From positions 1-64,000 of the forward strand of contig NISF01000011.1 of assembly GCA_002270295.1 (NCBI GenBank): a DNA stretch of 64,000 nt, given 5' to 3'. A program made the position numbers and the translations under genes. This stretch comes from Enterobacter sp. 10-1 (GTDB taxonomy: Bacteria > Pseudomonadota > Gammaproteobacteria > Enterobacterales > Enterobacteriaceae). Below the pieces are notes generated by a model. That model saw only the letters and a list, made by a program, of their open reading frames with translations. It was not told the origin of the DNA and ran no database searches. Positions 1 through 8,026 of the stretch are shown piece by piece (within the stretch, counting starts at the first letter, position 1; each line of letters starts with the position of its first letter).

Positions 1-128
1 TATGCTCACCTCAGAACATTACAGGTGCCTCAATGAAAAAAAGAAATTTCAGTGCAGAGTTTAAACGCGAATCCGCTCAACTGGTCCTTGATCAGAACTA
101 CACCGTTGCAGCTGCGGCCAGTGCTATA
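1..128 (+). mobile_element. IS3-family orfA remnant (5' end only)
   Basis: An ATG at 33 opens a reading frame whose first 32 residues ([20 protein letters not shown]...) match the start of IS3-family OrfA proteins, the helix-turn-helix DNA-binding subunit of the transposase. After residue 32 the frame passes without a break into unrelated transposase sequence, so only the first third of the HTH domain survives. No orfB is present. It is a dead fragment. Confidence 0.75.
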
Positions 129-935
129 GCCGATCGCTGGCACCTGCTGAAGAATATCGGTGATGCGCTGGAACGAATGATGTACAGACACATGCCACTG
201 ATAAGGCTGGTTGCCACTGAGTTATCTCCCCAAAAGCAAATCCCTGAAGCGTCTCTGGTACCAGTCTCAACACTACGTCGCCCTGAGAAAATTAAACAGC
301 AGCGGCGTGACAAGCAATATCAACGCTGGTCTGAGGTCGACGCTCTTCATAAAAAAGGTTGCGGGATCCGAGAAATATCACGCCTCACCGGGCTGTCCCG
401 GGTGACGGTTCGTCGGTGGATACAGTCGAAAGCCTTCCCTGAAATATCAACGAAACCACCAAAACCCGGGCTTCTGGATCCGTGGCAGGGATGGCTGGAA
501 GAACAACGAATAAACGGTAACCATAATGCCAGCCAGTTATGGCGAGAGATGGTGGATGCTGGTTTTACCGGGAGTGAAACGACCGTCAGGGATGCTGTGT
601 CCAGGTGGCGTAAACATATCAACGCTCCGGTTGTCGCCCCGAGGCGGCTTCGCTCAGCATCCCGGGTCAGTCGCTGGTTAATGCCCTGCCGAATGATCAG
701 AGGAGAAGAAAACTATGCGTCCCGCTTCATCGAGTCAATGTGCCAGAAAGAACCCCAACTGAAAATGGCGCAACAGCTGTCACTCAACTTCTACCGGATG
801 CTGAAGATGAAGAATAAATCCCAGCTAAATCAGTGGTTCATTGACGTCAGTCGGAGCGGTCTCGTTGACCTTCAACGTGTTGCTGCCGGGATGGAGGCTG
901 ATGCAACAGCAATAAAACCCTCGACGAGCTCACTC
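129..935 (+). pseudogene. ISL3-family transposase remnant, C-terminal part
   Basis: From 129 the frame reads [21 protein letters not shown], the conserved core of ISL3-family DDE transposases. It is followed by an HTH-like stretch ([19 protein letters not shown]) and the C-terminal segment [20 protein letters not shown]. The N-terminal zinc-finger part and the first catalytic region are missing, replaced in frame by the IS3 orfA start, giving one hybrid ORF (33-1241, 402 codons). Past about 935 the translation no longer resembles a transposase. The block at 975-1085 may be the end of this element or of another one. The hybrid is unlikely to be active. Confidence 0.8.
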
Positions 936-1266
936 CGACCGCGTACAGCAGCTTCTGAAGCGTTATCCGTGGTTTTGGCTTTACAGGGCGGGGATGGCGA
1001 TAGGCAGTACCTGTCAAACAGCTGCCGGCTACGCCGGGCTTCGGCGCCACTCACTTTCCGTTCACCATTTAACATAGGCTGGCGCCTCCATGCCGCAAAG
1101 CGGCATCAAATACAAAACCCCAAAATGAATTTTGTTGACGATTCATTGAACAATAAACTGTTCACGAAACGTTACTTTTCTAAATTTACAATAATGTATA
1201 GGTTAATTATTTTATATAATAAAAACACATGCATAACTTAATTACCTGCCATTAACAATTGATTCT

Positions 1267-1323
1267 GACGATCAATTGTTTTTATGTGATAGTTTTTCAC
1301 TATCAATTGGGTGTGTAATGATC
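1267..1323. promoter_or_regulatory. GATC-pair element, copy 1
   Basis: An AT-rich stretch with GATC sites at 1270 and 1320, exactly 50 bp apart. Midway lies the inverted repeat GATAGT-TTTTC-ACTATC. The same arrangement, with the same 50-bp spacing and the shared core GTGATAGTTTTT, recurs at 5251-5304 ahead of the fimbrial operon. The rest of 1086-1462 is AT-rich DNA with no supported gene. A methylation-sensitive operator is inferred only. Confidence 0.45.
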
Positions 1324-1462
1324 GATATTAACCACTGTAAATACATCCTTATAAGGTCTATGGTGATTCTAACGCAGTATGCAATTTCACATCGCCATCC
1401 GGGAATATAAATATCCGGAGTGTAGTTTCACGGTAATAGCCATTTATTTAAATGGGGTATCT

Positions 1463-1771
1463 ATGTCATTATCTATAACTGACCACATTAACCTCGATGT
1501 AATCATAGCCTCCTTATCCGGAGCCCTCGTTTATATTCTTACTCAGCATCATTTTGACAAAGGCAGACAACCATTTATTTTTATTGTCTCGTTTGTTATG
1601 GGAATTGTCGGAGCTGATACCGCACTTATGCTGGTGAATAATTTTATTCCTTCCGATTTTACCGGTAAACGTCCGGTCGGCGCTTTCCTCTGTAGTGCTC
1701 TGGCAGTTACTGTTATGATCAAAATCATTGCTTACATTGAAAATAAAGTAATTATAAAGAAAAAGGACTAA
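1463..1771 (+). CDS. phage-type holin-like small membrane protein
   Basis: This 102-residue protein starts MSLSITDHINLDVIIASLSGALVYIL. It has three hydrophobic stretches (about residues 9-25, 34-55 and 70-92) and a short lysine-rich tail (KVIIKKKD), the usual plan of a phage holin. Holins form the inner-membrane hole that lets an endolysin reach the cell wall. A broken GH24 lysozyme directly downstream supports that reading. The ATG at 1463 was preferred over an upstream ATG at 1379 because the upstream extension is not hydrophobic and the start after AATGGGGTATCT gives the family-like length. With the endolysin broken, a working lysis cassette is unlikely. Confidence 0.65.
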   Translation: MSLSITDHINLDVIIASLSGALVYILTQHHFDKGRQPFIFIVSFVMGIVGADTALMLVNNFIPSDFTGKRPVGAFLCSALAVTVMIKIIAYIENKVIIKKKD

Positions 1772-1894
1772 AGACCATTTAACCACGGAGCAGGACAGGG
1801 ATTTTTGTGAGTATATTCTGAAAAAGAATTTTCGAGTGTTGGTAACCAGTACTCAGGATAAACGACAACCATCGGGTCAGGAGGTATATAATGA

Positions 1895-2176
1895 AAAGAA
1901 GAGGCGGAACACCTGCTGCGTATTGATGTCAGGGATGCCGAAGCATGTATCTCTGCGAATGTTAATGTCCCCTTGACGCAGAACCAGTTTGATGCCCTGG
2001 TCTCGTTTATATTCAATCTCGGTTGTGGGCATTTCAGTACATCAACTTTGTTGAGAAAACTGAACGCAAGGGATTACTCCGGCGCTGCTGAAGAGTTTCC
2101 CCGATGGGTGAAAGCAGGAGGGATAATCATGCCGGGTCTTGTTCGTCGTCGGCAATATGAGTACGAGCTCTTATAA
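1895..2176 (+). pseudogene. endolysin (GH24 lysozyme) fragment
   Basis: The frame open from 1895 reads KEEAEHLLRID...VPLTQNQFDALVSFIFNLG...STLLRKLNARDYSGAAEEFPRWVKAGG...PGLVRRRQYE. This is the C-terminal two thirds of a phage lambdoid lysozyme of glycoside hydrolase family 24. The N-terminal part with the catalytic glutamate is gone. An in-frame TGA lies at 1892-1894, and a good ribosome site (AGGAGG, 1879-1884) leads to an ATG at 1891 in the wrong frame. A TTG at 1973 could start a 67-residue stub without catalytic residues. It was probably an SAR- or holin-type lysis gene before decay. Confidence 0.85.
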
Positions 2177-2237
2177 GTGGCAGATAATCAATCCTTCAAT
2201 GTTCGGAAATTGTTTGAAAAGAAAAAGGAAATTGTAT

Positions 2238-3743
2238 ATGTTTGTGAAAATAGATGGTAAGGGTCTTGAAGTTAAAGCTGTTCAATTAAAAAATGGAGTT
2301 TTGAATCATAAGCTTGATGTTTCAATTAAAACATCTGAGCTAACTGTCCAGATGGAACATAAAAATGCATACAGATTTTCTTTAAGTAAGGTTAAATTAT
2401 CAAAAAAATCCGTATTGTTGATTGCTAATGAAGATGGTACGGATTTTGCCTCATTCATGGGGAAAAGAATCCAAGAATCAAATGATGGTGTCAGTATCAC
2501 AACTCGCCCTCTTAAAGGCCATAAATTCATTTTTAAAATTATATCTCCCTTGAAAGGAGAAGATGGTTTTATTCTTGATTCATTGTCGTACATTAAAAAT
2601 GAATATCTGATTAACCCAGACGAGAATGGCCAGTTTTACTCGTCTGAACTAGGTGATGTCGATCCTGGTGCCTATGAAGCGACCAGGCCTGTTGGTATTT
2701 ATCATGGAGGTGTTACCGAATCAGGAACGAGTTGGATCTTAGGTAAAACAAACTTAGCTGTTACTAATAGCCACGTCATAATACCTTCAATTAATGAAAG
2801 TGGAGTATCTGCAGCCCTCGAGCTTTTACATGATAATACAGAAAATAGCATGAGTATTGATATTCAAAAAGTCCTGAAAATTGGAACTACAGACCCTGAA
2901 AACGATCCCAACAATGATTATGGTGTGGTTGAGTTGGATGAGTTTGATGTTAAATATTCCAGGTTGGCTGAACTTATCGGTGGATTATCACTTCATACAA
3001 ATGATGATTCGCTACCAGGTAAAACAGTTTATATGCCAGGACATCCGGGAGGGGTGGTGCAAAAGACCTCATACTTTTCAACACAAGATATCAACGAAAG
3101 ATGTTCCATCCTTGATGTGATTGAACAACAAGTCAAATCAAATTGTTTCTCAGCACCAGGCTCGTCTGGATCACCAATTATCTCTGCAGATGAAAGAAAA
3201 GTAATTGCTATGGACTGGGGGAGAGAAACTGAAGATGATGATAATGTTTATCGAGGGGTCAAAGGAACACATATATGGAATGGAATAAAAGCTTTTGTAA
3301 GTGAAGAGGACAATACTGAATCTTTAGGTTTGGCTTCTAAATATCCTTTGGTATCACGTTCAAATTTATTATCCCTTGATGAAGGATGGAGAAAATTAGC
3401 ATCAATTGAATCCGTTTTTTTTCATGGGTTCACTGGAACGTTACTTCATCGTGACACATATACTGAATTCAGTGCTAAAGCTCAGGGCAATTTACTTGAA
3501 TATGTAGTTGATATGAGATTTAGAATGGCAATAAAAACCGTTAATGGGTACACAAACCTTGTAACTATTCCTGATGTCAATACTGACCCTGAATTAGTTA
3601 TATGCATTACACAAGAAGATAACCCTGATTTATTTAATCAGGTCGGTTACCATTATCGTTCGTGGGTAAGCTTGGAAGCGCGTACATCAAGGCCTTCAGC
3701 CGTATCAGGGTATTTTGTTTTTAATATTATAATACAGGCTTAA
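2238..3743 (+). CDS. trypsin-like serine protease, function unknown
   Basis: This 501-residue protein has a full S1-type catalytic triad: His179 (AVTNSHVI), Asp227 (NDYGVVELD) and Ser312 (APGSSGSP). The protease domain spans about residues 150-350. It is flanked by an N-terminal beta-rich domain (1-140) and a C-terminal domain (370-501), neither of which I recognise. There is no signal peptide, so it should be cytoplasmic unless exported by another route. The ATG at 2238 follows AAAAAGGAAATTGTAT, a good ribosome site. A longer frame from 2139 overlaps the lysozyme fragment and looks spurious. The gene is much more AT-rich than its surroundings and sits in an island bounded by IS debris, which points to transfer. 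Stand-alone cytoplasmic trypsin-like proteases occur in some defence systems, but no partner gene is visible here. Confidence 0.8.
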   Translation: MFVKIDGKGLEVKAVQLKNGVLNHKLDVSIKTSELTVQMEHKNAYRFSLSKVKLSKKSVLLIANEDGTDFASFMGKRIQESNDGVSITTRPLKGHKFIFKIISPLKGEDGFILDSLSYIKNEYLINPDENGQFYSSELGDVDPGAYEATRPVGIYHGGVTESGTSWILGKTNLAVTNSHVIIPSINESGVSAALELLHDNTENSMSIDIQKVLKIGTTDPENDPNNDYGVVELDEFDVKYSRLAELIGGLSLHTNDDSLPGKTVYMPGHPGGVVQKTSYFSTQDINERCSILDVIEQQVKSNCFSAPGSSGSPIISADERKVIAMDWGRETEDDDNVYRGVKGTHIWNGIKAFVSEEDNTESLGLASKYPLVSRSNLLSLDEGWRKLASIESVFFHGFTGTLLHRDTYTEFSAKAQGNLLEYVVDMRFRMAIKTVNGYTNLVTIPDVNTDPELVICITQEDNPDLFNQVGYHYRSWVSLEARTSRPSAVSGYFVFNIIIQA

Positions 3744-3786
3744 TCCGTAATGCTAAGTGTATTTTAATTCAATCTAATATATTAAG

Positions 3787-4050
3787 CCTGGGTGCCCATG
3801 GAAGCTGCGCCACATCCGCGATGAAGTGAGCGAAAAACTGGAATATATCCCGGCTCACTTCGTGGTGAACCAGTATGTTCGCCCACAATATGGATGCACC
3901 TGTTGCCAGCGGGTGGTCAGTGGTGAAATGCCCGCTCATATCATCCCGAAAAGTACCGCAGAGGCCAGTCTGGTTGCGCAAGTGGTGATCAGTAAGTACC
4001 GCGACTATCTGCCCCTCTATCGCCAGCAGCACATCTTTGCCCGAATGGCT
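3787..4050 (+). pseudogene. IS66-family tnpC fragment (zinc-finger region)
   Basis: The translation GCPWKLRHIRDEVSEKLEYIPAHFVVNQYVRPQYGCTCCQRVVSGEMP...LVAQVVISKYRDYLPLYRQQHIFAR is the conserved N-terminal third of IS66 TnpC, with the CxxC zinc motif and the YxDxxPLYRQ segment. Both ends are broken. After about 4050 the sequence changes to unrelated DNA (to about 4214) in which I see no gene. The missing catalytic part resembles what survives in the IS66 derivative at 14504-15443, but the two pieces need not come from one copy. Confidence 0.85.
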
Positions 4051-4214
4051 TTGTTAAATTTACCATTTTACAGGTACAGCAAAGCCGTTTCTACCTATTT
4101 CAAGGCAATCCGAACGCTGACTAGCATGCGTCATTCTAGTCATCGCTTCCCCGTTACTTTATTCATACCCATTTATAATGGGTTAGCCAGCCAGACCCGG
4201 CATGATTACTGCCC

Positions 4215-4377
4215 TCAGTAGTTCATGAGCCGGGGGGATGTCACCGGGTCTGGTGGGGCGTTGGTAACCGCTGATAGGGGCCTGGTCAGACACTTTTGCC
4301 GGGACCGTCTGTAACGTGGATGCCGGTACCTTCTCCCCGTGGTTATCTGGTTAACCCGTATAAACAGGGAGACAGAA
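4215..4377 (+). ncRNA. left non-coding end of an IS110-family element, possible bridge-RNA remnant
   Basis: About 160 bases of GC-rich, hairpin-prone DNA lie between the edge of the IS110 remnant and its tnp start at 4378. In IS110-family elements this upstream end is transcribed into the bridge (seek) RNA that pairs with target and donor DNA. Position and length fit. I cannot identify the guide loops by eye, and the transposase is broken, so this is a candidate remnant. Confidence 0.35.
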
Positions 4378-4834
4378 TGACCGAATCCAGCAATTACGAA
4401 TAAGTTCAGGTCATTATTGGCGTTGATGTTGGTAAAGATACACATCACGCTGTTGCCGTTGATCGTTCAGGTAAAAGCCTGTTCGATAAGGCATTACCCA
4501 TCGACGAAAACAAACTCAGATCGCTGATATCTGACCTGAAACAGCATGGTCAGATATTGCTGGTTGTTGACCCGCAGTCACCATCTGCGCATAACCCGTC
4601 GCCGTTGCCCGCTCTGAATGCGCCGCATCGCTGACTTACACGCCGGTGAAGCCAAAACCGATACCCGCGATGCGGCCATCATCGCCGAAGCGGCCCGTAC
4701 CCTGCCTCACGCGTTATGCACGCTAAAACTGGCTGACGAGCAAATAGCCGAACTCTCCATGCTCTGCGGCTTTGATGATGATCTTGCCGCACAGACTACG
4801 CAGGCCACCAACCGTACCCCTGCTGCGTCATAAA
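4378..4834 (+). pseudogene. IS110-family transposase, broken
   Basis: The start reads MTESSNYE, then a TAA stop where the family has glutamine, then VQVIIGVDVGKDTHHAVAVDRSGK, the first DEDD motif of IS110 transposases. A frameshift and a deletion follow near 4575-4615, after which the correct frame resumes with MRRIADLHAGEAKTDTRDAAIIAEAARTLPH (the AKTDxxDA motif). The gene stops being homologous near 4815, well short of the C-terminal serine domain. At least three lesions make it inactive. Confidence 0.85.
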
Positions 4835-4868
4835 CATGCTTGACAACTAAATAGGAGCCCCCCGCCAT

Positions 4869-4980
4869 TTACTCTCCCATCTGCGCATTGTAATCACCTT
4901 GCGACAGCCACTCTCCAAATATCTTCTTCATCCGTAGCATCGTCGTTTCCGCCAGTGGACGCCTGCCATTCCCAACATCT
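4869..4980 (-). pseudogene. IS5-type transposase C-terminal scrap
   Basis: Read on the minus strand, these bases encode GNGRRPLAETTMLRMKKIFGEWLSQGDYNAQMGE followed by a stop codon. This resembles the end of DDE transposases of the IS5/IS1182 type, including the RRPLAET block around the catalytic glutamate. Only about 35 codons remain. Confidence 0.55.
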
Positions 4981-4984
4981 AACC

Positions 4985-5412
4985 GGCGGCTCTGCTCACA
5001 TCAATCCCGTAAAATATAAACCAACAACTCGTTGCAATATTTTAACAAAGCTAAATTTTTGCGTTTTGTATTTGTTTTAGTTACTCGCGTTTTATATAAA
5101 CATTCCATATACCAGTCGGGTAATTAGAAAGTTATATTCTGTTGCTAAATTGTTAGGGGTGTCTGTCTGGCTTAAAAATGGATGAATATTGGTTTTTGAT
5201 TAAATTGTTTTAAATCAATGTGTTGTTTTTTTATTGATATCGAGTTGAACGATCGATAAGTTAAGGTGTGATAGTTTTTGACTATTGGGTTTGGGCTATT
5301 GATCGCCATTGTCGATTCTGTAAGGTTGTGTATACTCTTGTTCAACACAAGGAGATTCGGAGAGTTTTGGTATCTATGATTTTATTTTTCTGAGTAATTT
5401 ACAGGGCCTCGA
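4985..5412. other. AT-rich leader of the fimbrial locus
   Basis: This stretch of about 430 bases has no supported gene. It is very AT-rich with several T-runs, as is common for H-NS-silenced adhesin promoters, and holds the second GATC-pair element (5251-5304). The CACAAGGAGA at 5345 is a good ribosome-site sequence, but it lies too far from the next ORF and no start follows it in a long frame. Confidence 0.5.
5251..5304. promoter_or_regulatory. GATC-pair element, copy 2, upstream of fimbrial genes
   Basis: GATC sites at 5251 and 5301 are 50 bp apart and bracket the inverted repeat ATAGT-TTTTG-ACTAT. The element is a second copy of the one at 1267-1323. Paired GATC sites in AT-rich DNA upstream of fimbrial genes are the hallmark of Dam/Lrp switching in pap-type systems. 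There the sites are about 102 bp apart, so the mechanism here would be only analogous. Confidence 0.5.
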
Positions 5413-5709
5413 ATGATAATGAGTAAAGGTGCGATCACCGTTAATTCAGGAGATTACATTTTAACTCGGGCGCAGATAGAGAACAGAGTCAGTGATTATA
5501 ATTTCTCCGAAACAGGAGACATCCTGCGTTTTCTTTCTTGTGTCTGTGGTATGCAACCGGATGACTGTGGCTATATTTATATCCGAAGTAAACTAGGACA
5601 ATGTCTTTCAAACCATGACGACTGCAGTGATTACTTTATTCCATTGCGTGAATTGGCCTGTGAGCTTGATTTTCTTGTCCGACGAAAGCTGAAAGTATTT
5701 TGTGATTAA
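5413..5709 (+). CDS. small protein ahead of fimbrial operon, possible regulator
   Basis: This 98-residue soluble protein (MIMSKGAITVNSGDYILTRAQIENRV...) has six cysteines and no signal peptide or membrane segment. I do not recognise a family. It lies at the position where pap-, fae- and similar operons carry small transcriptional regulators (PapB, PapI types), but it shows neither of their signatures. The region LTRAQIENRVSDYNFSETGDILRFLSCV is helix-rich and could be DNA-binding. Its regulatory role rests on position alone. About 300 bases separate it from the pilin gene. Confidence 0.6.
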   Translation: MIMSKGAITVNSGDYILTRAQIENRVSDYNFSETGDILRFLSCVCGMQPDDCGYIYIRSKLGQCLSNHDDCSDYFIPLRELACELDFLVRRKLKVFCD

Positions 5710-5940
5710 ATATTGAGATAGAGCGATTTTTTAAACATCGTCATTTTTGTCTGATGCCTGATGTACATGCTTCACCACATATCCAGACCCGGGTGATATA
5801 GACGTTTTTTCGCCAGAACTTATTTATATCGTCGGCATCACTGATCTGATATGAGTGTGTATGTTTTGGGTGTTTTACTGATTTTTCTTCTCTCTGTTGG
5901 CTTTATGGATAAGGCCAACCTGTTCGACCACAGGATGTAT

Positions 5941-5979
5941 ATAACATTTCTACCGGACATTATCCGGCAGAAATGGTTA
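5941..5979 (+). terminator. strong stem-loop and T-rich tail just before the pilin gene
   Basis: The arms TTTCTACCGGA and TCCGGCAGAAA pair with one mismatch around the loop CATTA, and an outer ATAAC/GTTAT pair extends the stem. An AT-rich, T-rich run follows from 5980. It lies 36 bases upstream of the major pilin ATG, so it can end transcripts coming from the regulator-like ORF, act as an attenuator, or protect the 5' end of the pilin mRNA. Confidence 0.6.
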
Positions 5980-6015
5980 TATTTTTATTTTAATATATTT
6001 AACCTGGAGTTAATA

Positions 6016-6597
6016 ATGAAACTGAACAAACTGGCTGTTGTTTTTGGTGCCGTAATGGCAATGTCCATGGGTGTGGCGCACGCGGAGGATGATGTTCCGA
6101 CCACGCCGACCACCACCACCGTCTCCGGCGGTACTGTACACTTCCGCGGCAGCCTAGTAGATGCGGCCTGTTCTGTCAGCGCGGATTCCGCTGACCAGAC
6201 TGTCACCCTGGGACAGTACACCCTGCACCACTTCAAGAACAAGGGCGACAAGTCTGCAGCCATCCCGTTCAAAATCAAGCTGGAAGACTGTGACACCTCT
6301 GTAGCTACCACGGCTGCCGTCGCCTTCTCTGGTCAGCAGGATGCCGCTCAGGCCGGTCTGCTGGCGATTGACTCCAGTTCCAACGGCAACACCGACACCG
6401 CTTCCGGCGTGGGTATTCAGATCCTGGATGAAGCTTCCAAGGCTGTCAGCCCGGATGGCTCAACTTTCTCCACCGCGCATACGCTGATTGACGGTGAGAA
6501 TACCCTGAACTTCTCTGCGCAGTATGTATCCACCACGCCTGCACCGACTGCTGGTCAGGCGAACGCCGACGCCACCTTCATCATGCAATACCAGTAA
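6016..6597 (+). CDS. major fimbrial pilin, type 1 (FimA-like)
   Basis: This 193-residue pilin starts MKLNKLAVVFGAVMAMSMGVAHA, a Sec signal peptide cut after AHA. The mature part has the two disulphide cysteines (DAACSVSAD and KLEDCDTS), a beta-strand pattern ending in the penultimate-tyrosine motif (FIMQYQ), and the ATxTxSGGTVHFRGSLVDAACSV start typical of gamma1-clade FimA pilins. The N-terminal strand donates to the next subunit during usher-guided assembly. The ATG at 6016 has GGAG eight bases upstream. A longer frame from 5851 crosses the stem-loop and is rejected. A terminator hairpin just downstream fits the usual excess of major over minor subunits. Confidence 0.93.
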   Translation: MKLNKLAVVFGAVMAMSMGVAHAEDDVPTTPTTTTVSGGTVHFRGSLVDAACSVSADSADQTVTLGQYTLHHFKNKGDKSAAIPFKIKLEDCDTSVATTAAVAFSGQQDAAQAGLLAIDSSSNGNTDTASGVGIQILDEASKAVSPDGSTFSTAHTLIDGENTLNFSAQYVSTTPAPTAGQANADATFIMQYQ

Positions 6598-6619
6598 TCC
6601 GCAACCTGTAGCGTAACCT

Positions 6620-6651
6620 CCCCGGCTGGATACATGACAGCCGGGGCTTTT
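6620..6651 (+). terminator. attenuating terminator after the major pilin
   Basis: A perfect nine-base stem (CCCCGGCTG at 6620-6628, CAGCCGGGG at 6638-6646) with a nine-base loop is followed by CTTTTAT. It sits between the major pilin and the rest of the operon, so partial read-through would give much pilin and less assembly machinery. Confidence 0.85.
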
Positions 6652-6667
6652 ATGGGAAGGTGATTAT

Positions 6668-7261
6668 ATGCATTTCCGTCATTCCGGCGTGGTACTGGCC
6701 ATGCTGTCAGGTCTGTCCTGTCTTCTTATGGGAACTTCCGGCGCGGAGGCCCGTAACCATGTGGTGACTGTCCGCGGAGGTGAGGTGCATTTACGAGGCG
6801 CACTGGCAGAAGGCAGCTGTGTGGTATCGGCAGAAAGCCGGGACATGCAGGTCAGCATGGGCCAGTACCGTAACGACACGTTTCACGGCGTCGGCTCCCT
6901 GTCTCCTGTACGGGTGCCATTCGCTATTCACCTGACTGACTGTAATCCGTCACTGGTCAGTGACGTGGGGGTCAGCTTTTACGGTATGACCGACCCGAAG
7001 GAAGCCGATGTGTTTCTGGTGACCTCCGGCGACGGGGCACCCACCGGCGTCAGCGGAGGTGAAGGTTACAGCGGACTGGGGCTGATGCTGTCTGATGAGT
7101 CCGGGCGACAGGTCATTCCCGATCAGGGTACCGGTACCACGGTTTCCGTGAACGCCAGCGAAGTGATTATGAATTACGTGGCTCGTTACCGGGCGACGTC
7201 CCGTGAAGTCTGGCCTGGCGCACTGCACAGCGAAGTCTGGTTCAGACTGGTTTACCCGTGA
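6668..7261 (+). CDS. minor fimbrial subunit (FimI-like)
   Basis: This 197-residue protein has a signal peptide ending near SGAEA and the same fold markers as the major pilin: VRGGEVHLRGALAEGSCVVSAES, a second cysteine at HLTDCNPS, and a C-terminal strand ending VWFRLVYP. Position directly after the major pilin and before the chaperone matches FimI, which is thought to anchor or end the rod at the usher. The ribosome site is GGAAGGTGATT. It is clearly a paralogue of the preceding gene. Confidence 0.85.
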   Translation: MHFRHSGVVLAMLSGLSCLLMGTSGAEARNHVVTVRGGEVHLRGALAEGSCVVSAESRDMQVSMGQYRNDTFHGVGSLSPVRVPFAIHLTDCNPSLVSDVGVSFYGMTDPKEADVFLVTSGDGAPTGVSGGEGYSGLGLMLSDESGRQVIPDQGTGTTVSVNASEVIMNYVARYRATSREVWPGALHSEVWFRLVYP

Positions 7262-7301
7262 CAGGGACCGGTCGTTTATTAATCCAACAGGTATCAACAT
7301 C

Positions 7302-7997
7302 ATGAGTTTCAGAATAACCGCGTCAGCGCTGATGCTGGCCGCTGCCGGAATGGCCGTTACCGGGCCGGTGTATGCCGGTGGGGTCGGTCTGGGCGCCACC
7401 CGGGTGGTTTATGCCGCCTCTGCCAGCCAGGCCTCTTTGCCTGTCACCAACAGCGACCCGCACGAACGTTATCTCATTCAGGCCTGGGTGGAGGACGAGA
7501 GTGGTCATAAGACGCATGATTTTGTCGTGACGCCGCCGCTGTTTGCCTCGGCGCCGAAAAGCGAGAACACGCTGCGCATTATGTATACCGGTAAACCGCT
7601 GCCGCAGGACAGGGAAACGGTGTACTGGATGAGCGTTAAAGCCATCCCGGCTGTCAACAAGGAGGCCATCAAGGACAAAAATACGCTCCAGCTGGCCATC
7701 CTGTCACGCATCAAGCTGTTCATGCGCCCGGACGGACTGGTGATGGGGGAAGCGGAAGCGGCCGACCACCTGCGTTTTCAGCAGAGTGGCGGTCACCTGA
7801 CGATCACCAATCCGACGCCGTACTACGAGACGCTGGTTAACCTGTACGTGGGCGGAAAGAAAGTACCCAATACCATGGTGCCGCCAAAGGGACAGCAGTC
7901 CCTGAACCTGCCTGCAGGTACCGCCGGTGAGGTTCGTTTCCAGACGGTGAATGATTACGGTGCGGTGACGCCGCAGCAGACCGGGAAAACACAGTAA
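7302..7997 (+). CDS. periplasmic fimbrial chaperone (PapD/FimC family)
   Basis: This 231-residue protein starts MSFRITASALMLAAAGMAVTGPVYAG (signal peptide). It carries the family marks: the basic residue in GATRVVY that anchors the subunit carboxylate, the F1-G1 donor strand region, the signature LRIMYTGKPLPQDRETVYWMSVKAIP and the second anchor in ILSRIKLFMRP. It folds pilins in the periplasm by donor-strand complementation and hands them to the usher. The ATG at 7302 is preferred over the longer frame from 7203, which overlaps the minor pilin and lacks a signal peptide. Confidence 0.95.
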   Translation: MSFRITASALMLAAAGMAVTGPVYAGGVGLGATRVVYAASASQASLPVTNSDPHERYLIQAWVEDESGHKTHDFVVTPPLFASAPKSENTLRIMYTGKPLPQDRETVYWMSVKAIPAVNKEAIKDKNTLQLAILSRIKLFMRPDGLVMGEAEAADHLRFQQSGGHLTITNPTPYYETLVNLYVGGKKVPNTMVPPKGQQSLNLPAGTAGEVRFQTVNDYGAVTPQQTGKTQ

Positions 7998-8026
7998 CCA
8001 GAATCCATTGTCCGGGACCGAACGCT

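Noticed and set aside
5851..6015. In-frame upstream extension of the major pilin (55 extra codons)
   Set aside because: It crosses the stem-loop at 5941-5979, has no ribosome site, and the ATG at 6016 gives a standard signal peptide and pilin length.
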